NCBI RefSeq assembly: GCF_029945895.1
Contig: NZ_JAQSDL010000043.1
Location: forward strand, 217,253-281,252
Source: Polaromonas sp.
GTDB lineage: Bacteria; Pseudomonadota; Gammaproteobacteria; Burkholderiales; Burkholderiaceae_C
Length of the DNA: 64,000 bases
Direction of reading: 5' to 3'
Position numbers and translations under genes: made by a program
Part shown: positions 8,766-16,762 of the stretch, piece by piece
Layout of the letters: each line of letters begins with the position of its first letter
Numbering within the stretch: position 1 is the first letter of the stretch
Notes under the pieces: model-generated
The model's database searches: none
What the model saw: only the letters and a program-made list of their open reading frames with translations
Told to the model about the DNA's origin: nothing

Positions 8766-9689
8766 CTAACCGCCGGTCGGCAGTGCAAAACGCGCCGTGA
8801 GTTCACCCAGGTTCAGTTCTGCCAGCACCTCTTGCAGCCGCGCCTGCGCCTGACGGGTTTTCGCGCCGTTTGGCGATGGCGGCCGGCTGGCAATGATGAG
8901 CTCGTTTTTCATCGAATGCTCCCAGCCCACCAGCTCGGTCACCGTGACGTCGTAGCCATGGGCTTCGAGTTGCAGGCAGCGCAGCACATTGGTGATCTGG
9001 CTGCCGAATTCACGCGTGTGCAACGGGTGCCGCCAGAGTTCGGCCAGCGGGGTTTTTGACAGGCTCAGCGCCTTGTTCTTGCGCAGCACACCGGCCACCT
9101 CGGCCTGGCAGCAGGGCACCAGCACCATGTGGCGCACATGTTTGTGCAGGCCGAAGGCAATGGCGTCGTCGGTGGCGGTATCGCAGGCATGCAGGGCGGT
9201 GACGATATCCACCTGCGCCGGCAACTGCTCCGATGTGGTGGCCTGCTGCACCGACAGGTTGAGAAAGGTCATGCGCTCAAAACCCAGACGCTGCGCCAGC
9301 GCACGCGACTTGTCGACAAGTTCGGCGCGGGTTTCGATGCCGTAAATATGCCCGCCGGTTTTCCCGCCCGGGTGCGCCACATTGAAAAACAGGTCGTAAA
9401 GAATGAAGCCGAGGTAAGACTTGCCGGCGCCGTGGTCGGCCAGCGTGAACGGCCGGCCGCTGGCCGAAACTTCCTCCAGCAGCGGCGCGATGAACTGGTA
9501 AAGGTGGTAGACCTGCTTGAGCTTGCGTCGCGTGTCCTGGTTGAGCTTGCCCTCGCGGGTCAGGATGTGCAGCTCCTTGAGCAGCTCGATGGACTGGCCG
9601 GGCCGGAGCTCTTCGATCACCTGCGCGATTTGGGCGGGGGGTGCGAGGCGGGCGGGCTTGCCGGAACCGGCGGAACGGGAATGTTGCAT
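8766..9689 (-). CDS. SAM-dependent methyltransferase-like protein (Methyltransf_32 type)
   Basis: 307 aa. A SAM-binding motif I-like segment FTLADHGAGKSYLGFILYDLFF (about residues 81-102) is followed by GIETRAELVDKSRALAQRLGF (acidic loop) and VDIVTALHACDTATDDAI. A later PCCQAEV stretch is typical of the family that also includes the GSTCD C-terminal domain. The substrate is unknown; an RNA or protein target is only a guess. It is transcribed divergently from ohrR; the 113 bp between the two starts hold the ohrR promoter. Confidence 0.75.
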   Translation of the reverse strand: MQHSRSAGSGKPARLAPPAQIAQVIEELRPGQSIELLKELHILTREGKLNQDTRRKLKQVYHLYQFIAPLLEEVSASGRPFTLADHGAGKSYLGFILYDLFFNVAHPGGKTGGHIYGIETRAELVDKSRALAQRLGFERMTFLNLSVQQATTSEQLPAQVDIVTALHACDTATDDAIAFGLHKHVRHMVLVPCCQAEVAGVLRKNKALSLSKTPLAELWRHPLHTREFGSQITNVLRCLQLEAHGYDVTVTELVGWEHSMKNELIIASRPPSPNGAKTRQAQARLQEVLAELNLGELTARFALPTGG

Positions 9690-9767
9690 GGCCCCAGTTT
9701 AGTAGCCGGCACGCAGCACCGGCGGAACCGCTACAAAATCCTTGCGGCACCCGTTCATCGTTTTATA

Positions 9768-9796
9768 TTGCACACAATTTAATTGTTCGCTATAAT
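9768..9796 (+). promoter_or_regulatory. ohrR promoter with embedded OhrR operator
   Basis: A -35 element TTGCAC (9768-9773), 17-bp spacer and perfect -10 TATAAT (9791-9796) stand out from GC-rich surroundings. The spacer holds the perfect palindrome ACAATTTAATTGT (9774-9786), close to known OhrR sites (ACAATT/AATTGT half sites). Bound OhrR would block RNA polymerase. The predicted start site falls on or next to the ohrR ATG at 9803. Confidence 0.8.
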
Positions 9797-9802
9797 TCAG
9801 GC

Positions 9803-10252
9803 ATGACAAGCAAAACCATCTCCGCCGACGCCATGCTGCGGCTGGACAACCAGCTCTGTTTTGCGCTGTATTCCACCTCGCTGGCCATGACCAAGCTGTA
9901 CAAGCCGCTGCTCGACGAACTGGGGCTGACCTACCCTCAGTACCTGGCCATGCTGGTGCTGTGGGAAAAGGACGGCCTCACGGTGAGCGAGCTCAGCGAG
10001 CGCCTGTTCCTGGATTCAGGCACGCTGACCCCCCTGCTCAAGCGCCTGGAGGCGTCCGGACTCGTGTCTCGCCTGCGCGATGTCCAAGACGAGCGCCGCG
10101 TCCACATCACCCTGACCACTGCGGGCCGCAAGCTCAAGAGCCGGGCTGCCGGCATTCCGGGCTGCGTCCTGAGCGCCACCCAGTGCTCGATTCCCGAACT
10201 GGTGACGCTGACGCAGCAGGTGCAGGCCCTGCGCCAGCGACTGGTGGCATAA
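9803..10252 (+). CDS. ohrR: Organic hydroperoxide-sensing MarR-family repressor OhrR
   Basis: Thiol-based sensor that represses ohr until organic peroxide oxidises it. 149 aa. The conserved N-terminal LDNQLCFALYSTS carries the sensing cysteine (C19). The winged helix follows: LTVSELSERLFLDSGTLTPLLKRLEASGLVSRLRDVQDERRVHITLT. A further cysteine pair near the C-terminus (GCVLSATQC) suggests the two-cysteine disulfide type, though the pairing cannot be read from sequence. The frame is open upstream but only this ATG fits the family and promoter. Ohr follows 55 bp downstream, separated by a small hairpin. Confidence 0.93.
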   Translation: MTSKTISADAMLRLDNQLCFALYSTSLAMTKLYKPLLDELGLTYPQYLAMLVLWEKDGLTVSELSERLFLDSGTLTPLLKRLEASGLVSRLRDVQDERRVHITLTTAGRKLKSRAAGIPGCVLSATQCSIPELVTLTQQVQALRQRLVA

Positions 10253-10271
10253 ACCCTTCATTTTTCAACCC

Positions 10272-10294
10272 GCTTCACCCCTGAAGCATTTTTT
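10272..10294 (+). terminator. Weak hairpin plus T-run between ohrR and ohr
   Basis: GCTTCA-CCCC-TGAAGC (10272-10287) is followed by ATTTTTTC. With only 6 bp of stem it would be a partial terminator or processing site that could set the ohr/ohrR expression ratio. Function is inferred from structure only. Confidence 0.4.
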
Positions 10295-10307
10295 CAAGGA
10301 AATCACC

Positions 10308-10727
10308 ATGGCAACCCAACTCGAAAAAGTCCTTTACACCGCCCACGCCTACACCACCGGCGGCCGTGACGGCAAGTCCAAAACCGACGACGGCCGCCTG
10401 GACGTCACGCTGAGCTCGCCCGGCACCGCCGGCACCGGCACCAACCCCGAGCAGCTGTTTGCAGCCGGTTACTCCGCCTGTTTCATCGGCGCCATGAAGG
10501 CCGTGGCCGGCATGAAAAAGATCGCGCTGCCCGACGACCTGAGCATTGACGCCAGCGTGGACCTGGGCAAGATCCCCGCCGGTTACGGCATCGCTGTCCG
10601 CCTGGACATCAGCTTGCCCGGCATGGACCGCGCCGCTGCCCAGGCGCTGATCGACGCCGCCCACCAGGTCTGCCCCTACTCGAACGCCACCCGCGGCAAC
10701 ATCGAAGTAACTATCACCCTGGTCTGA
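10308..10727 (+). CDS. ohr: Organic hydroperoxide resistance protein Ohr
   Basis: Thiol peroxidase that reduces organic hydroperoxides with lipoyl-type reductants. 139 aa, standard for Ohr/OsmC. It contains NPEQLFAAGYSACFIGAM with the peroxidatic cysteine C58 and the resolving cysteine C122 in AHQVCPYSNATRGN. The start has an AAGGAA ribosome site and begins with the usual ATQLEKVLYTAHAYTTGGRDG. It lies downstream of ohrR on the same strand, and a DUF1304 membrane gene follows after 8 bp, so the three are probably co-transcribed. Confidence 0.96.
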   Translation: MATQLEKVLYTAHAYTTGGRDGKSKTDDGRLDVTLSSPGTAGTGTNPEQLFAAGYSACFIGAMKAVAGMKKIALPDDLSIDASVDLGKIPAGYGIAVRLDISLPGMDRAAAQALIDAAHQVCPYSNATRGNIEVTITLV

Positions 10728-10735
10728 GCCAAGCG

Positions 10736-11113
10736 ATGAACAGGCGTCTGATTCCCCACGCCGCCGTTGCCCTGGTGGCGATTGAACATGTCTATATCCT
10801 GATTCTGGAAATGTTCTTCTGGAACAAACCACTCGGGATGAAAACCTTCAATCTCACGCAGGAGTTTGCCGATGCGAGCCAGGCCCTGGCGGCCAACCAG
10901 GGGCTGTACAACGGCTTTCTCGCGGCGGGCCTTTTCTTCGGGCTGTTCACGGGCAACCGCACGTTCAAGCTTTTCTTCCTGGCGTGCGTGATCGTGGCTG
11001 GCGTCTTTGGGGCAGCCACGGCCGCACCGAAGATCTTCTTTACCCAGGCCCTGCCTGCGATCATCGCGCTGGTATTGGTCCTGTGGCTGGACAGGCCTGC
11101 GGCCAGAAATTAG
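10736..11113 (+). CDS. DUF1304 membrane protein
   Basis: 125 aa with four hydrophobic segments: AAVALVAIEHVYILILEMFFW, NGFLAAGLFFGLFTG, LFFLACVIVAGVFGAA and ALPAIIALVLVLWL. The EHVYILILEMFFWNKP and AANQGLYNGFLAAG stretches are characteristic of DUF1304, whose function is not known to me. It follows ohr by 8 bp and is closed by a strong terminator, so it belongs to the peroxide-response transcript. A role in membrane protection is suggested by position alone. Confidence 0.85.
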   Translation: MNRRLIPHAAVALVAIEHVYILILEMFFWNKPLGMKTFNLTQEFADASQALAANQGLYNGFLAAGLFFGLFTGNRTFKLFFLACVIVAGVFGAATAAPKIFFTQALPAIIALVLVLWLDRPAARN

Positions 11114-11133
11114 GCGCCCCTGTCGCCAAAGCG

Positions 11134-11163
11134 GCCCGCCGGTCTTGAACCGGCGGGCTTTTT
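11134..11163 (+). terminator. Intrinsic terminator of the ohrR-ohr-DUF1304 unit
   Basis: Perfect 9-bp stem GCCCGCCGG / CCGGCGGGC (11134-11142 and 11150-11158) with a 7-nt loop, followed by TTTTT. A strong rho-independent terminator. Confidence 0.9.
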
Positions 11164-11179
11164 CGCTTAAGTTGCCGAC

Positions 11180-12265
11180 ATGAGCACCACCACCTTTCTT
11201 GTTCGCAAAAACGATCTGGCCAACACGCGGCTGGCAACGGCACAAGACACGCCACTGGCCGATGGCCAGGTGCGTGTGCGGGTCGAAGCCTTTGCACTGA
11301 CGTCCAACAACATCACTTACGCCGCCTTTGGCGACGCGATGAACTACTGGCAGTTCTTCCCCACCGGCGAAGAAGGCTGGGGCACCATCCCGGTCTGGGG
11401 TTTTGGCAGTGTGGTGCAGTCGCTGCACCCGGGTGTGGCGGTGGGCGAGCGGCTGTACGGCTACTACCCCATGGCCTCGGCCACCGTGCTCACGCCCGCG
11501 CGCCTGAACACCGCCGGTTTTCACGACGGCGCGCCGCACCGGCGCGAACTGCACCCTGTCTACAACCAGTATCTGCGCTGCAGTGCCGACCCGTTTTACA
11601 CACCCGAGACCGAAGACATCCAGGCCTTGCTGCGGCCGCTGTTCATCACCTCCTTCCTGATTGACGACTTTCTGGCCGACAACGATTTTTTCGGCGCCCG
11701 GACCATGCTGCTGTCCAGCGCATCGAGCAAGACCGCTTACGGCACAGCCTTCCAGCTGGCCCAGCGCCCCGGTATCGAAGTCATCGGCCTGACCTCCCCG
11801 GGCAATGTCGCCTTTTGCGAAAGCCTGGGTTGCTACAGCCGGGTGCTGACGTATGAGCAGCTCGACCAGATTTCTGCCGATGCGCCGTGCATTTACGTGG
11901 ACTTTGCCGGCAACGCCGGGCTGCGCCTTGCCATCCACAGCCGCTTTGCGAACCTGAAGTACAGCTGCTCCATAGGCGGCACCCATGTGGCCGAGCTTGG
12001 CGGCGCCCGGGATCTGCCGGGTCCGCGCGCCACCCTGTTTTTTGCGCCGGCGCAGATCAAGAAGCGCAGCGCCGACTGGGGCGCGGAGGGTCTGGGCCAG
12101 CGCCTGGTGCAGGCGTGGCAGACGTTCAGCCAGCGCGCGACACAATCACCCTCGCCCTGGCTGATCACACAGCACCACCAGGGCGCGGCCGCCGTCGCCG
12201 CGGCCTACCAGCAGGTGCTGGCCGGCCAGGGCGACCCGCACATCGGGCATATCCTGACGCTCTGA
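11180..12265 (+). CDS. DUF2855 family protein (MDR-dehydrogenase-like)
   Basis: 361 aa. The N-terminal part (GQVRVRVEAFALTSNNITYAAFGDAMNYWQFFP) resembles the GroES-like fold of medium-chain reductases. A central MLLSSASSKTAYGTAFQLAQ, then VIGLTSPGNVAFCESLGCYSRVLTYEQL, resembles a degenerate nucleotide-binding fold; the usual GxGxxG and zinc ligands are not evident. The family is widely annotated DUF2855 and its reaction is unknown. It begins 16 bp after the preceding terminator and is probably its own unit. Confidence 0.8.
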   Translation: MSTTTFLVRKNDLANTRLATAQDTPLADGQVRVRVEAFALTSNNITYAAFGDAMNYWQFFPTGEEGWGTIPVWGFGSVVQSLHPGVAVGERLYGYYPMASATVLTPARLNTAGFHDGAPHRRELHPVYNQYLRCSADPFYTPETEDIQALLRPLFITSFLIDDFLADNDFFGARTMLLSSASSKTAYGTAFQLAQRPGIEVIGLTSPGNVAFCESLGCYSRVLTYEQLDQISADAPCIYVDFAGNAGLRLAIHSRFANLKYSCSIGGTHVAELGGARDLPGPRATLFFAPAQIKKRSADWGAEGLGQRLVQAWQTFSQRATQSPSPWLITQHHQGAAAVAAAYQQVLAGQGDPHIGHILTL

Positions 12266-12289
12266 CGCGTCCGGGGGCAAGGTCAGGTC

Positions 12290-12350
12290 GCTATTATTTC
12301 AATAGCTGCTTGCGCATACCCATCAAGGGCTGGAGCCACTTTTTACTTGA
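12290..12350 (+). repeat. Family B dispersed repeat, copy 3
   Basis: The module GCTATTATTTCAATAGC (12290-12306) is followed by TGCTTGCGC and AAGGGCTGGAGCC. It lies in the 124-bp gap between the DUF2855 gene and srkA. Confidence 0.75.
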
Positions 12351-12389
12351 AATTTCGGGGCAGATCCGGATTACAACGACAATGGGGGC

Positions 12390-13439
12390 ATGACCGAACA
12401 ACCCCTGGCCGCGCCGACCCCGGAGGCCGTCCATGCCTACGAAAAACTCACGCCCGACGTGGTGCTGGACGCGCTGGCCAGCGTGGGTCTGTATGGCGAC
12501 GGCCGGCTGATGGCGCTGTCCAGCTACGAAAACCGCGTCTACCAGGTCCACCTGGAAGCGCCGGCGGGCACGGGCTCTGCGGCGGGTGACATCGTGGTCG
12601 TCAAGTTCTACCGGCCCGGGCGCTGGAGCGACCCGCAGATTCTCGAAGAACATGAATTTGCCGCCGAACTGATGGCGGCGGAAATTCCCGTCGTGGGCGC
12701 CCTGGCGCTGGGCGGAAGCACCCTGCACCACTTCAACGGCTTCAGCTTCAGCGTCTCGCCGCGCCGCGGCGGCCGGCGGCCCGAGCTGGAGGATTTCAGC
12801 GTGCTCGAATGGATTGGCCGCTTCCTGGCGCGCATCCACACGGTCGGCAGCGCCACGCCCTTCAAACACCGGCCCGCGCTGACCCTGCAGACCTTTGGTT
12901 TGGCCAGCCGCGACCTGCTGCTGGCGGGCAACCACCTGCCGCTGGACATGGAATCGCGCTGGCTCAAGGCCTTTGAAGAAGCCATGAACGTGGCACAAGC
13001 GGTTTTTGAAAGCGTAGGAGACATCCGCACACTGCGCCTGCACGGCGACTGCCACCCCGGCAACATCCTGTGGACGCCCGAGGGCCTGGAAGGCGCCGGC
13101 CCGCACTTTGTCGACCTCGACGACGCACGCAGCGGCCCGGCGGTGCAGGACTTGTGGATGTTGCTCTCCGGGGAGCGCGCGCAGTGTCTGCAGCAACTCG
13201 GCGCCCTGGTGGATGGGTACGAGGAATTCCGCGAGTTCGATCGCCGCGAGCTGGCGCTGATCGAGCCGCTGCGCACCCTGCGCCTGGTGCACTACAGCGC
13301 CTGGCTGGCCCAGCGCTGGCACGACCCGATCTTCCCGATCAACTTCCCCTGGTTCGGCTCCAGCGACTACTGGAAAGGCCAGGTCAACATGCTGGAAGAA
13401 CAGACGGAAGCCATGCAGGAAGCGCCGCTGGTGGCGTAA
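12390..13439 (+). CDS. srkA: Stress response serine/threonine kinase SrkA (YihE/RdoA)
   Basis: Kinase of the APH-like fold linked in E. coli to envelope stress and protection from programmed death. 349 aa. N-terminal LSSYENRVYQVHLE and VVVKFYRPGRWSDPQILEEHEFAAEL carry the ATP-binding lysine. The catalytic loop is LRLHGDCHPGNILW and the metal-binding loop is FVDLDDARSGPAVQDLWML. The C-terminus FPINFPWFGSSDYWKGQVNMLEEQ is typical of SrkA. It is 31 bp from the next gene (GNAT) and may share its transcript. Confidence 0.92.
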   Translation: MTEQPLAAPTPEAVHAYEKLTPDVVLDALASVGLYGDGRLMALSSYENRVYQVHLEAPAGTGSAAGDIVVVKFYRPGRWSDPQILEEHEFAAELMAAEIPVVGALALGGSTLHHFNGFSFSVSPRRGGRRPELEDFSVLEWIGRFLARIHTVGSATPFKHRPALTLQTFGLASRDLLLAGNHLPLDMESRWLKAFEEAMNVAQAVFESVGDIRTLRLHGDCHPGNILWTPEGLEGAGPHFVDLDDARSGPAVQDLWMLLSGERAQCLQQLGALVDGYEEFREFDRRELALIEPLRTLRLVHYSAWLAQRWHDPIFPINFPWFGSSDYWKGQVNMLEEQTEAMQEAPLVA

Positions 13440-13470
13440 TAATTTTCCAGATCCATTTTCGGGAGAAACC

Positions 13471-14004
13471 ATGTCCGCCGAATCCTCTGCCCACACCATT
13501 CGCCGCCTGAAAACCGTCACCGACAGCCAGTTGCAGTCGCTGGCCAGGCTGCTGATCGATTGTGTGGAAGGTGGCGCCTCCGTGAGTTTCATGCATCCCC
13601 TGCCCATGTCCAGGGCTCTGGCCTTCTGGCGCGGTGTGGCGGACAGCGCAGCCCGGAGTGAACGGGCGCTGCTGGTGGCCGAAGATGGCGCAGGCATCGT
13701 GGGTACCGTGCAGGTGGTGCTGGATCAGCCCGAGAATCAACCGCACCGCGCCGACGTGGCAAAAATGCTGGTGCATCGCCGGGCGCGGCGCCAGGGTCTG
13801 GGTGAAGCACTGATGCAGGCTGCCGAGCAGGTGGCGCGCGAATATGGCAAAACCCTGCTGGTGCTGGACACTGCCAGCGATGATGCCGAGCGACTCTATG
13901 CGCGGCTGGGCTGGCAACGCTGCGGGGTGATTCCGGGTTACGCGCTTTTCCCGAACGGCGAGCCGTGCGATACGACTTACTTCTACCGCTCGCTCAACCA
14001 CTGA
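13471..14004 (+). CDS. GNAT family N-acetyltransferase
   Basis: 177 aa single-domain acetyltransferase that would use acetyl-CoA. The acetyl-CoA-binding region is HRADVAKMLVHRRARRQGLGEALM, with the RRQGLG loop as motif A. LLVLDTASDDAERLYARLGWQRCGVIPGYAL follows as motif B. The substrate is unknown. An AGAAACC leader precedes the start at 13471. It lies between srkA and a MATE exporter in a same-strand run with short gaps, which could hint at resistance or stress physiology, but nothing more specific is visible. Confidence 0.88.
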   Translation: MSAESSAHTIRRLKTVTDSQLQSLARLLIDCVEGGASVSFMHPLPMSRALAFWRGVADSAARSERALLVAEDGAGIVGTVQVVLDQPENQPHRADVAKMLVHRRARRQGLGEALMQAAEQVAREYGKTLLVLDTASDDAERLYARLGWQRCGVIPGYALFPNGEPCDTTYFYRSLNH

Positions 14005-14023
14005 ATTCGGCCCATCGCTGCCC

Positions 14024-15394
14024 ATGCCAGAGAGCAAAACGGAATCCGCCCCAGACCGACCACTCTGGAAGACCTTTCTGGTTTTCCTCAGCCCGCTGAT
14101 CCTGACCAACATGCTGAACGCCCTGTCGGGCACGCTCAACAACATTTATGTGGGGCAGATGCTGGGTGTCGGTGCACTGGCGGCCGTCGCCAGTTTCTTC
14201 CCCCTGCTGCTGTTTTTCATTTCCTTCGTGATCGGCCTGGGTGCAGGCGCATCCGTTCTGACCGGCCAAGCCTGGGGCGCCAGGGATGTCGACAAGGTGC
14301 GTGCCATTGCCGGCACGGTACTTTGCGCAGGCTTTTTGCTTGGCGTGGTGGTCGGGCTGTGCGGCATGCTGCTGGCCGAGCCCATCATGCGCCTGCTGGG
14401 CACGCCGGCGGATGTGCTGCCCCAGGCCATCGCCTATGCCCGGGTGATGATGGCTGCCTTGCCGCTGATGTTTGTCTCCATGCTGACAGCAGCGGTGCTC
14501 CGCGGCGTGGGCGATACCGTCACCCCCCTGTTGTCGCTGGCGGTCTCCTCGAGCATCATTCTCATGCTGACCCCGGCCCTGATCCAGGGATGGTTCGGCC
14601 TGCCGGCACTGGGCGTGACCGGCGGTGCCTGGGCCACGCTGGTGTCGATGGCGCTGGCCCTGCTCTGGGTGGCCTGGTACCTGAAGCGGCGCGGCCGGAC
14701 CATTGCACCGGACAAGGATTTCTGGCGGCATGTGCGTCTTCAAAGGAAATTCCTGAAGCCCGTCGTCCGGCTGGGCTTTCCCACCGGGCTGTTCTTCATC
14801 ACCGGCTCAGTGGCAGACCTCGCCCTGTTGCGCCTGGTCAACGGCTATGGCTCCCATGCCACGGCCGCCTGGGGAGCCGTCAGCCAGGTCATGGCCTATG
14901 TCCAGTTTCCCGCCATGTCGATCGCGATTGCGGCGTCGGTGCTGGCGGCGCAGGCCATCGGTGCGGGACGGCTGCACCAGATCGACAGCGTGACCCGCGT
15001 CGGGCTGGGCATGAACATCGCCATCACCGGCGGTCTGGCAGTGGGCGTGCTGGTGTTTGCGAGGACCATCGTCGGGCTGTTCATCACCGACCCGGCGGTG
15101 GTCACCCTGGCGGCCGGGCTGCTGCACATCACCGTGTGGGCCAGCCTGATTTTCGGCCTGGCCAGTGTGTTCACGTCCGTCATGCGCGCCAGCGGCACGG
15201 TGCTGGTGCCCACGCTCATCTCGCTGGGCTGCCTGAGCCTGTTGCTGTTCCCGCTGGGCTGGGCGTTCAGCCAGACTTTCGGGCTGCGCGGCATCTGGAT
15301 GAGTTACCCAGCCACCTACGCGGTAGCACTGCTGCTGCAGACGGCCTACTTCTTCGTGGTGTGGAAGAAGAAATCGATTCGAAAAATGGTGTGA
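14024..15394 (+). CDS. MATE family efflux transporter
   Basis: Cation-coupled multidrug/toxin exporter of the inner membrane, 456 aa with about twelve helices arranged as two similar halves. Typical segments: FLSPLILTNMLNALSGTLNNIYVGQMLGVGALAAV, GAGASVLTGQAWGARDVDKV, and in the second half GFPTGLFFITGSVADLALLRLVNGYGSHATAAWGAVSQV. The start at 14024 is 19 bp after the GNAT gene. The gene ends 16 bp from a convergent acyl-CoA dehydrogenase gene. The drug range cannot be told. Confidence 0.92.
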   Translation: MPESKTESAPDRPLWKTFLVFLSPLILTNMLNALSGTLNNIYVGQMLGVGALAAVASFFPLLLFFISFVIGLGAGASVLTGQAWGARDVDKVRAIAGTVLCAGFLLGVVVGLCGMLLAEPIMRLLGTPADVLPQAIAYARVMMAALPLMFVSMLTAAVLRGVGDTVTPLLSLAVSSSIILMLTPALIQGWFGLPALGVTGGAWATLVSMALALLWVAWYLKRRGRTIAPDKDFWRHVRLQRKFLKPVVRLGFPTGLFFITGSVADLALLRLVNGYGSHATAAWGAVSQVMAYVQFPAMSIAIAASVLAAQAIGAGRLHQIDSVTRVGLGMNIAITGGLAVGVLVFARTIVGLFITDPAVVTLAAGLLHITVWASLIFGLASVFTSVMRASGTVLVPTLISLGCLSLLLFPLGWAFSQTFGLRGIWMSYPATYAVALLLQTAYFFVVWKKKSIRKMV

Positions 15395-15410
15395 GCTGTC
15401 CGCCGCGGCG

Positions 15411-16706
15411 CTAACGGATGCGCGGCGGCGCCTGCAACTGCCCGGGCGTGGTGAAGTAGGCGGCGGTGCTGCCCGCGCGCGCCTTCGCCTGCGCCAGTTC
15501 GTGCCGAGCCACGGTGCGCAAATGCACCTCGTCGGGCCCGTCCATCAGGTGCAGGGCCCGGCCCCAGGTCCAGAAATAGGCCAGCGGGGTATCGGGTGAC
15601 AGGCCCATGGCACCGAAGGCCTGCATGGCACGGTCTACCACCCGCGTCTGCAGCCGCGCTGCCACCACCTTGATCGCAGCCACGCGTGCGCGCAGTTGCG
15701 CCGCGTCATCCTTGCCTTCGTCAAGCGCCCAGGCCGCGTGAAGAATCAGCAGGCGCGCCTGGTCGATCTCGATGCGCGACTCGGCCATCCACTCCTGCAC
15801 GTTGGAAAAATCCGAAAGGTATTTCCCGAAGGCCTGGCGCTCCAGCGTGCGCTCCGTGGCCAGCTCCAGTGCCAGCTCGCACTGGCCGATGGTGCGCATG
15901 CAGTGGTGCACCCGCCCGGGCCCGAGCCGTGCCTGCGCCATGGCAAAACCCTCGCCCCAGCCGCCCAGCAGGTGGTCCAGTGGTACGCGCACGTCGCGCA
16001 GCAGAATTTCACAATGCCCTTCAGGCGCATGGTGGTGAACCACGGAAATATTGCGCAACACCTGTAGACCCGGCGTGTTCATGGGCACCAGCACCATGCT
16101 GTGCCGGTGGTGCGCGCCGGCCGGCTCACCCTCGCCTTGCGCTTCGTCATTACGGCACATGACGACCAGCAACCGGCAGTTCGGGTGCGCAGCACCCGTG
16201 ATGAACCACTTGCGGCCGTTGAGTACCAGTTGGCCACCCTCGCGCCGCACGGTGGTCTGCAGATTGGTCGGGTCGGACGAAGCCACGTCGGGCTCGGACA
16301 TCGCAAAGGCAGACCGGATGCGGCCCTCCAGCAGCGGCCTCAGCCACTGAGCGCGCTGGCCGGGCGTGGCAAAGCGGTGCAGCAGTTCCATGTTGCCGGT
16401 GTCGGGGGCGCTGCAATTGAACACCTCCGCGGCCCAGGGCAGTCGGCCCATGGTCTCCGCCAGTGGCGCATAGTCAAGGTGGCCCAGGCGCGTGCCGGGC
16501 TCGTCCTCCTGCAGGCCGGGCAAAAACAGGTTCCACAAGCCCGCCTCGCGTGCCAGAGCCTTGAGGCCTTCGAGAAAAAGCGGCGGATAAATCCCCTCCT
16601 GCACCGAGCGATGCCAGGCTGCGTTGTAGGGCAGCAGGTATTGCTGCATGAAGGCTTCGAGCTGTTGACGCAGCGCCAGCGCCCTGGGAGAGTGATTGAA
16701 GTCCAT
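15411..16706 (-). CDS. Acyl-CoA dehydrogenase family protein
   Basis: FAD enzyme of the acyl-CoA dehydrogenase superfamily, about 431 aa, of the longer ACAD10/11-like type. N-terminal alpha domain QQLEAFMQQYLLPYNAAWHR; middle domain FAMSEPDVASSDPTNLQTTV and LNGRKWFITGAAHPNCRLLVVM; C-terminal GPGRVHHCMRTIGQCELALEL, ERQAFGKYLSDFSNVQEWMAE and GRALHLMDGPDEVHLRTVARHEL. The start at 16706 fits homologues; an upstream ATG at 16730 is possible. It follows ubiD by 56 bp on the same strand and might be the last cistron of that operon, or independent. Confidence 0.9.
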   Translation of the reverse strand: MDFNHSPRALALRQQLEAFMQQYLLPYNAAWHRSVQEGIYPPLFLEGLKALAREAGLWNLFLPGLQEDEPGTRLGHLDYAPLAETMGRLPWAAEVFNCSAPDTGNMELLHRFATPGQRAQWLRPLLEGRIRSAFAMSEPDVASSDPTNLQTTVRREGGQLVLNGRKWFITGAAHPNCRLLVVMCRNDEAQGEGEPAGAHHRHSMVLVPMNTPGLQVLRNISVVHHHAPEGHCEILLRDVRVPLDHLLGGWGEGFAMAQARLGPGRVHHCMRTIGQCELALELATERTLERQAFGKYLSDFSNVQEWMAESRIEIDQARLLILHAAWALDEGKDDAAQLRARVAAIKVVAARLQTRVVDRAMQAFGAMGLSPDTPLAYFWTWGRALHLMDGPDEVHLRTVARHELAQAKARAGSTAAYFTTPGQLQAPPRIR

Positions 16707-16762
16707 GAGGCATTGTGCGATTCGGGTCATCCGCTGTCAGAACGCAGGCGACACCGCGCCCT

